Origin: Candidatus Hydrogenedentota bacterium
GTDB lineage: Bacteria > Hydrogenedentota > Hydrogenedentia > Hydrogenedentales > SLHB01
Assembly: GCA_003552765.1 (NCBI GenBank)
Contig: PUOI01000596.1
Span: 1 to 7,783, forward strand
Reading direction: 5' to 3'
DNA length: 7,783 bases
The position numbers and the translations under genes are program-made. Within the stretch, counting starts at the first letter, position 1. Each line of letters opens with the position of its first letter. Below the pieces are notes generated by a model. The model worked only from the letters and a program-made list of their open reading frames with translations. It was not told where the DNA came from and ran no database searches. Positions 5,562-7,783 of this stretch are shown one piece after another.

Positions 5562-6755
5562 ATGCAAGACGCTGAACTCTTGAGACGGATGAGGGATATA
5601 GAATCCCCTCTCGTGGAGCGTAAGCCTTCTGAAAAACAGAGCGAATCCATCCGAAAGGCTGTTTGTGCATTTGCAAACGACTTGAACGATCATCGAGAAC
5701 CGGGTACAGTATTTGTCGGGGTAAATGATGATGGGACATGTGCCGGAATAGAAATCACCGATGAACTCATCAGAACCCTTGCCGATATTCGTTCGGATGG
5801 CAACATACTGCCCATGCCACGGTTGTCAGTGGAATACAAGACACTCAACGATTGCGAACTCGCGGTAGTGACAGTACATCCGTCCTTCTCTCCTCCAGTT
5901 CGTTATAAGGGCACTATTTATGTTCGCGTTGGCGGTTCGAACCGCGTAGCCTCGGAAGCTGAAGTTCGAGTTTTGTCTGAAAAGCGGCGCGCTTGGGACC
6001 TGCCCTACGATCTCCGCCCTCTCACCACCGCCTCCGTTGAGGACCTGGATCTCGATTGGTTCCAAAGCAATTATCTGCCTTCCTCGGTGGGAGAGGCTGA
6101 ACTTGCATCGAATGACAGAACTTCCTCCGACAAACTAGCGTCCCTACGATTCGTCACTCCATCTCCGGATTATCAGCCAACCGTGCTCGGGATGCTAGTG
6201 GCGGGATACGATCCCGTTACTTACCTGCCTGGCGCCTATATTCAGTTCCTACGGTTTGATGGGGGCGAATTGACCAGCCCCATCAAAGATCAGAAGTCTA
6301 TCTCGGGCCGAATTGACCAAGTCTTGAGCGAGTTAGATGATGTCTTGAAAGCTCATAGAACGGTGTCCACAGTCTTTACGAAGAGCAAGAAGGAGATTCA
6401 TCGTCCAGACTATCCAATGCCTGCGCTCCAGCAGATCGCTCGCAACGCCGTACTCCATCGAACCTATGAAGCAACGAACGCTCCGGTTAGGATTCTTTGG
6501 TTCGATGATCGGATCGAAATACAGAATCCTGGCGGACCGTTCGGCCAGGTCACGCGGGAAAACTTTGGCCAACCCGGCATGATTGATTATCGTAATCCCC
6601 ATCTTGCCGAGGCCTTGAAAACTCTAGGCTACGTCCAGCGCTTCGGTGTGGGCATCCAAGTCGCACAGAAAGAGATGAGCAAGAATGGAAACCCTAGCAT
6701 CGAATTCGTAATTGAGACCTCCCACGTATTGGCGATTCTCAGGAGGCCACAATGA
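5562..6755 (+). CDS. AlbA_2/Schlafen-like domain fused to RecG-type GHKL-like C-terminal domain
   Basis: A 397-aa protein. The start at ATG 5562 has GAGGA 11 nt upstream; ATG 5589 is a less likely alternative. Residues about 11-140 match the AlbA_2 (Schlafen-type) fold: ESPLVERKPS, VFVGVNDDGTCAGIE, then YVRVGGSNRVAS at its end. The middle (about 140-280) is a helical linker region. Residues about 284-395 match the domain found at the C-terminus of so-called RecG-like transcriptional regulators (HATPase_c_4): YPMPALQQIARNAVLHRTY, DRIEIQNPGGPFG, RNPHLAEALKTLGYVQRFGVGI. It is not a RecG helicase; there are no helicase motifs. The position that is usually Glu in the N-box (E-x3-N) is Gln291 here, with Asn295 kept, so ATP hydrolysis is doubtful while nucleotide binding may remain. 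Its stop overlaps the start of the ParA-like gene (ATGA), implying coupled translation and a joint function. Lower G+C than the left side suggests acquisition. AlbA_2 proteins bind nucleic acid and occur in regulation and phage defence; which applies here is unknown. Confidence 0.85.
   Translation: MQDAELLRRMRDIESPLVERKPSEKQSESIRKAVCAFANDLNDHREPGTVFVGVNDDGTCAGIEITDELIRTLADIRSDGNILPMPRLSVEYKTLNDCELAVVTVHPSFSPPVRYKGTIYVRVGGSNRVASEAEVRVLSEKRRAWDLPYDLRPLTTASVEDLDLDWFQSNYLPSSVGEAELASNDRTSSDKLASLRFVTPSPDYQPTVLGMLVAGYDPVTYLPGAYIQFLRFDGGELTSPIKDQKSISGRIDQVLSELDDVLKAHRTVSTVFTKSKKEIHRPDYPMPALQQIARNAVLHRTYEATNAPVRILWFDDRIEIQNPGGPFGQVTRENFGQPGMIDYRNPHLAEALKTLGYVQRFGVGIQVAQKEMSKNGNPSIEFVIETSHVLAILRRPQ
6741..6746 (+). 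promoter_or_regulatory. Shine-Dalgarno site of the ParA-like gene, inside the preceding gene
   Basis: AGGAGG ends 5 nt before ATG 6752 and encodes Arg-Arg near the end of the AlbA_2 protein. A full-strength site here, plus the 4-nt gene overlap, indicates efficient coupled expression of both proteins. Confidence 0.8.
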
Positions 6756-7783
6756 GCATTACTACCGTTGGATTCTTTAACAATAAAGGGGGCGTGGGTA
6801 AGACCACTTTGGTCTATCATCTTGCTTGGATGTATGCAGATCAGGGCAAACGCATCGTCGCTGCCGATCTGGATCCTCAAGCTAATCTTACGTCTTCTTT
6901 TCTCGAAGAGGATCGTTTGGAAGAGATATGGACCGAGGGTAGCTCATTCCGGACAGTCCATAGTTGTGTTCAGCCTATCATGACAGGAAGTGGAGATATC
7001 GTTTGTCCGACCCTTGAGGTTTTCGATTCCGAATTGGCGTTAGTTGTTGGCGATCTGAGTTTGTCCGAGTATGAGGATCAGTTGTCGGAGAACTGGCCGA
7101 AATGCTTGGGAGGTGAGGAACGGGCATTTCGGGTCACGTCTGCGTTCTGGCGTATTGTACAAGACGCCGGCGAACACCACGGCGCGGAACTCATTCTGAT
7201 TGATCTTGGCCCAAACCTTGGAGCAATCAACAGAGCCGCGTTGCTTGCTACCGACTATGTGGTGGTTCCTCTAGAAGCGGATCTCTTTTCACTGCAGGGT
7301 TTACATAACCTTGGTCCTCGCCTGCGGGAATGGAGGGAACGGTGGCGGCGATGCCTGCCAGAATGCCAGGCGCGGGATCTCTCGCTTCCCCCGGGCCAAA
7401 TGCATCCCTTGGGCTACATTGTCATGCAGCATTCCATTCGGCTGGACCGGCCCGTTCGTTCGTACGAACGTTGGATCGAGCGTATTCCGTCCGCATTTCA
7501 TCAAGACGTGCTCGGAGAGGAAGAGGACGCGAAGTACAGCGTCAATGATGACCCCAAGTGCTTGGCGTTGCTAAAACACTACCGTAGTCTCATGGCCATG
7601 GCGCACGAAAACCGGAAACCGATGTTTCATCTCAGAAGCGCCGACGGCGCTATCGGCTCTCATCTTACCGCAGCGCGTCATGCGGGCGGCGACTTTAAAG
7701 AGCTGGCGGAACGTATAGATAGGGAAATACACGGCCATAAGCAACCCAAGCCCGGAAAACGTAGGGCCAGAAAGCGGCCATCA
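6752..7783 (+). CDS. ParA/Soj-family ATPase with divergent C-terminal half (3' end outside window)
   Basis: The frame is open for 344 codons from ATG 6752 to the window edge with no stop. The N-terminus has the deviant Walker A KGGVGKTT (12-19, with both the signature Lys12 and Lys17), the A' motif DLDPQANLTS (from Asp39), and a Walker B-like LILIDLGPNLGAINRAAL with Asp151, then TDYVVVPLEADLFSLQGL. This is the ParA/MinD (AAA_31) class of dimerising ATPases. Beyond residue 190 it departs from short partition ParAs: a segment with LGYIVMQHSIRLDRPVRSYERWIERIP, later KPMFHLRSADGAIGSHLTAARHAGGDFKELA, and a basic tail GKRRARKRP that could bind nucleic acid. No ParB-like gene or centromere repeat is seen nearby. 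Coupling to the AlbA_2 protein suggests the pair works together. Plasmid partition is possible but less likely than an accessory or defence role, given the partner; this is inference. Confidence 0.88.
   Translation, partial: MSITTVGFFNNKGGVGKTTLVYHLAWMYADQGKRIVAADLDPQANLTSSFLEEDRLEEIWTEGSSFRTVHSCVQPIMTGSGDIVCPTLEVFDSELALVVGDLSLSEYEDQLSENWPKCLGGEERAFRVTSAFWRIVQDAGEHHGAELILIDLGPNLGAINRAALLATDYVVVPLEADLFSLQGLHNLGPRLREWRERWRRCLPECQARDLSLPPGQMHPLGYIVMQHSIRLDRPVRSYERWIERIPSAFHQDVLGEEEDAKYSVNDDPKCLALLKHYRSLMAMAHENRKPMFHLRSADGAIGSHLTAARHAGGDFKELAERIDREIHGHKQPKPGKRRARKRPS
7457..7470. repeat. 14-bp perfect palindrome inside the ParA-like gene
   Basis: CGTTCGTACGAACG reads the same on both strands and lies within codons for Arg-Ser-Tyr-Glu-Arg. 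It does not match the classical parS sequence (TGTTTCACGTGAAACA). It may be a binding site, but it may equally be a by-product of coding sequence. Confidence 0.4.

Noticed and set aside
5562..6755. Annotation as ATP-dependent DNA helicase RecG
   Set aside because: Only the accessory RecG-like C-terminal regulator domain is present; no Walker or helicase motifs are seen.
1..7783. CRISPR arrays, tRNA, rRNA or insertion-sequence ends
   Set aside because: I saw no regular spaced repeats, cloverleaf-like stretches, rRNA sequence or transposase reading frame on either strand.

Overview
The window looks like chromosomal DNA from an uncultured, GC-rich environmental bacterium. Three features point to the Planctomycetota/Hydrogenedentota/Lentisphaerota part of the tree: a DUF4838 glycoside-hydrolase-like protein, DUF3299 proteins, and an exported two-domain alpha/beta hydrolase. 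The taxon is an inference from gene content only; there is no rRNA or other marker gene here.

Left block, minus strand (2830 down to 1). Three genes read in one direction: a membrane-anchored DUF3299 protein (2830-2198), a second DUF3299 protein that aligns with it without gaps and is about 68% identical by hand count (1823-1188), and an exported DUF4838 protein whose 3' end lies beyond the window (1163 to <1). The last two are only 24 nt apart. A textbook intrinsic-terminator structure sits after the second DUF3299 gene but inside the first codons of the DUF4838 gene, which suggests attenuation or a start-site problem. A weaker hairpin that pairs fully only in minus-strand RNA lies between the two DUF3299 copies.

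Middle block, plus strand (3353-5404). A divergent region of about 520 nt separates the DUF3299 pair from a secreted 683-aa hydrolase. Its first domain keeps a complete Ser-Asp-His set; its second hydrolase-like domain has lost the nucleophile motif. Together with the DUF4838 protein this suggests extracytoplasmic breakdown or modification of carbohydrate or ester substrates, although no substrate can be named.

Right block, plus strand (5562 to beyond 7783). Two translationally coupled genes (ATGA overlap) encode an AlbA_2/Schlafen-like domain fused to a RecG-type GHKL-like C-terminal domain, and a ParA/Soj-type ATPase with a long non-canonical C-terminal half. Base composition drops here (sampled 60-nt lines: 44 G+C at 4681-4740, against 27 at 6301-6360 and 30 at 6841-6900). 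This makes the pair look like an acquired accessory module, possibly of defence or mobile-element type. It is the best candidate for an undescribed system in the window, but the module runs off the right edge and its function is unproven.
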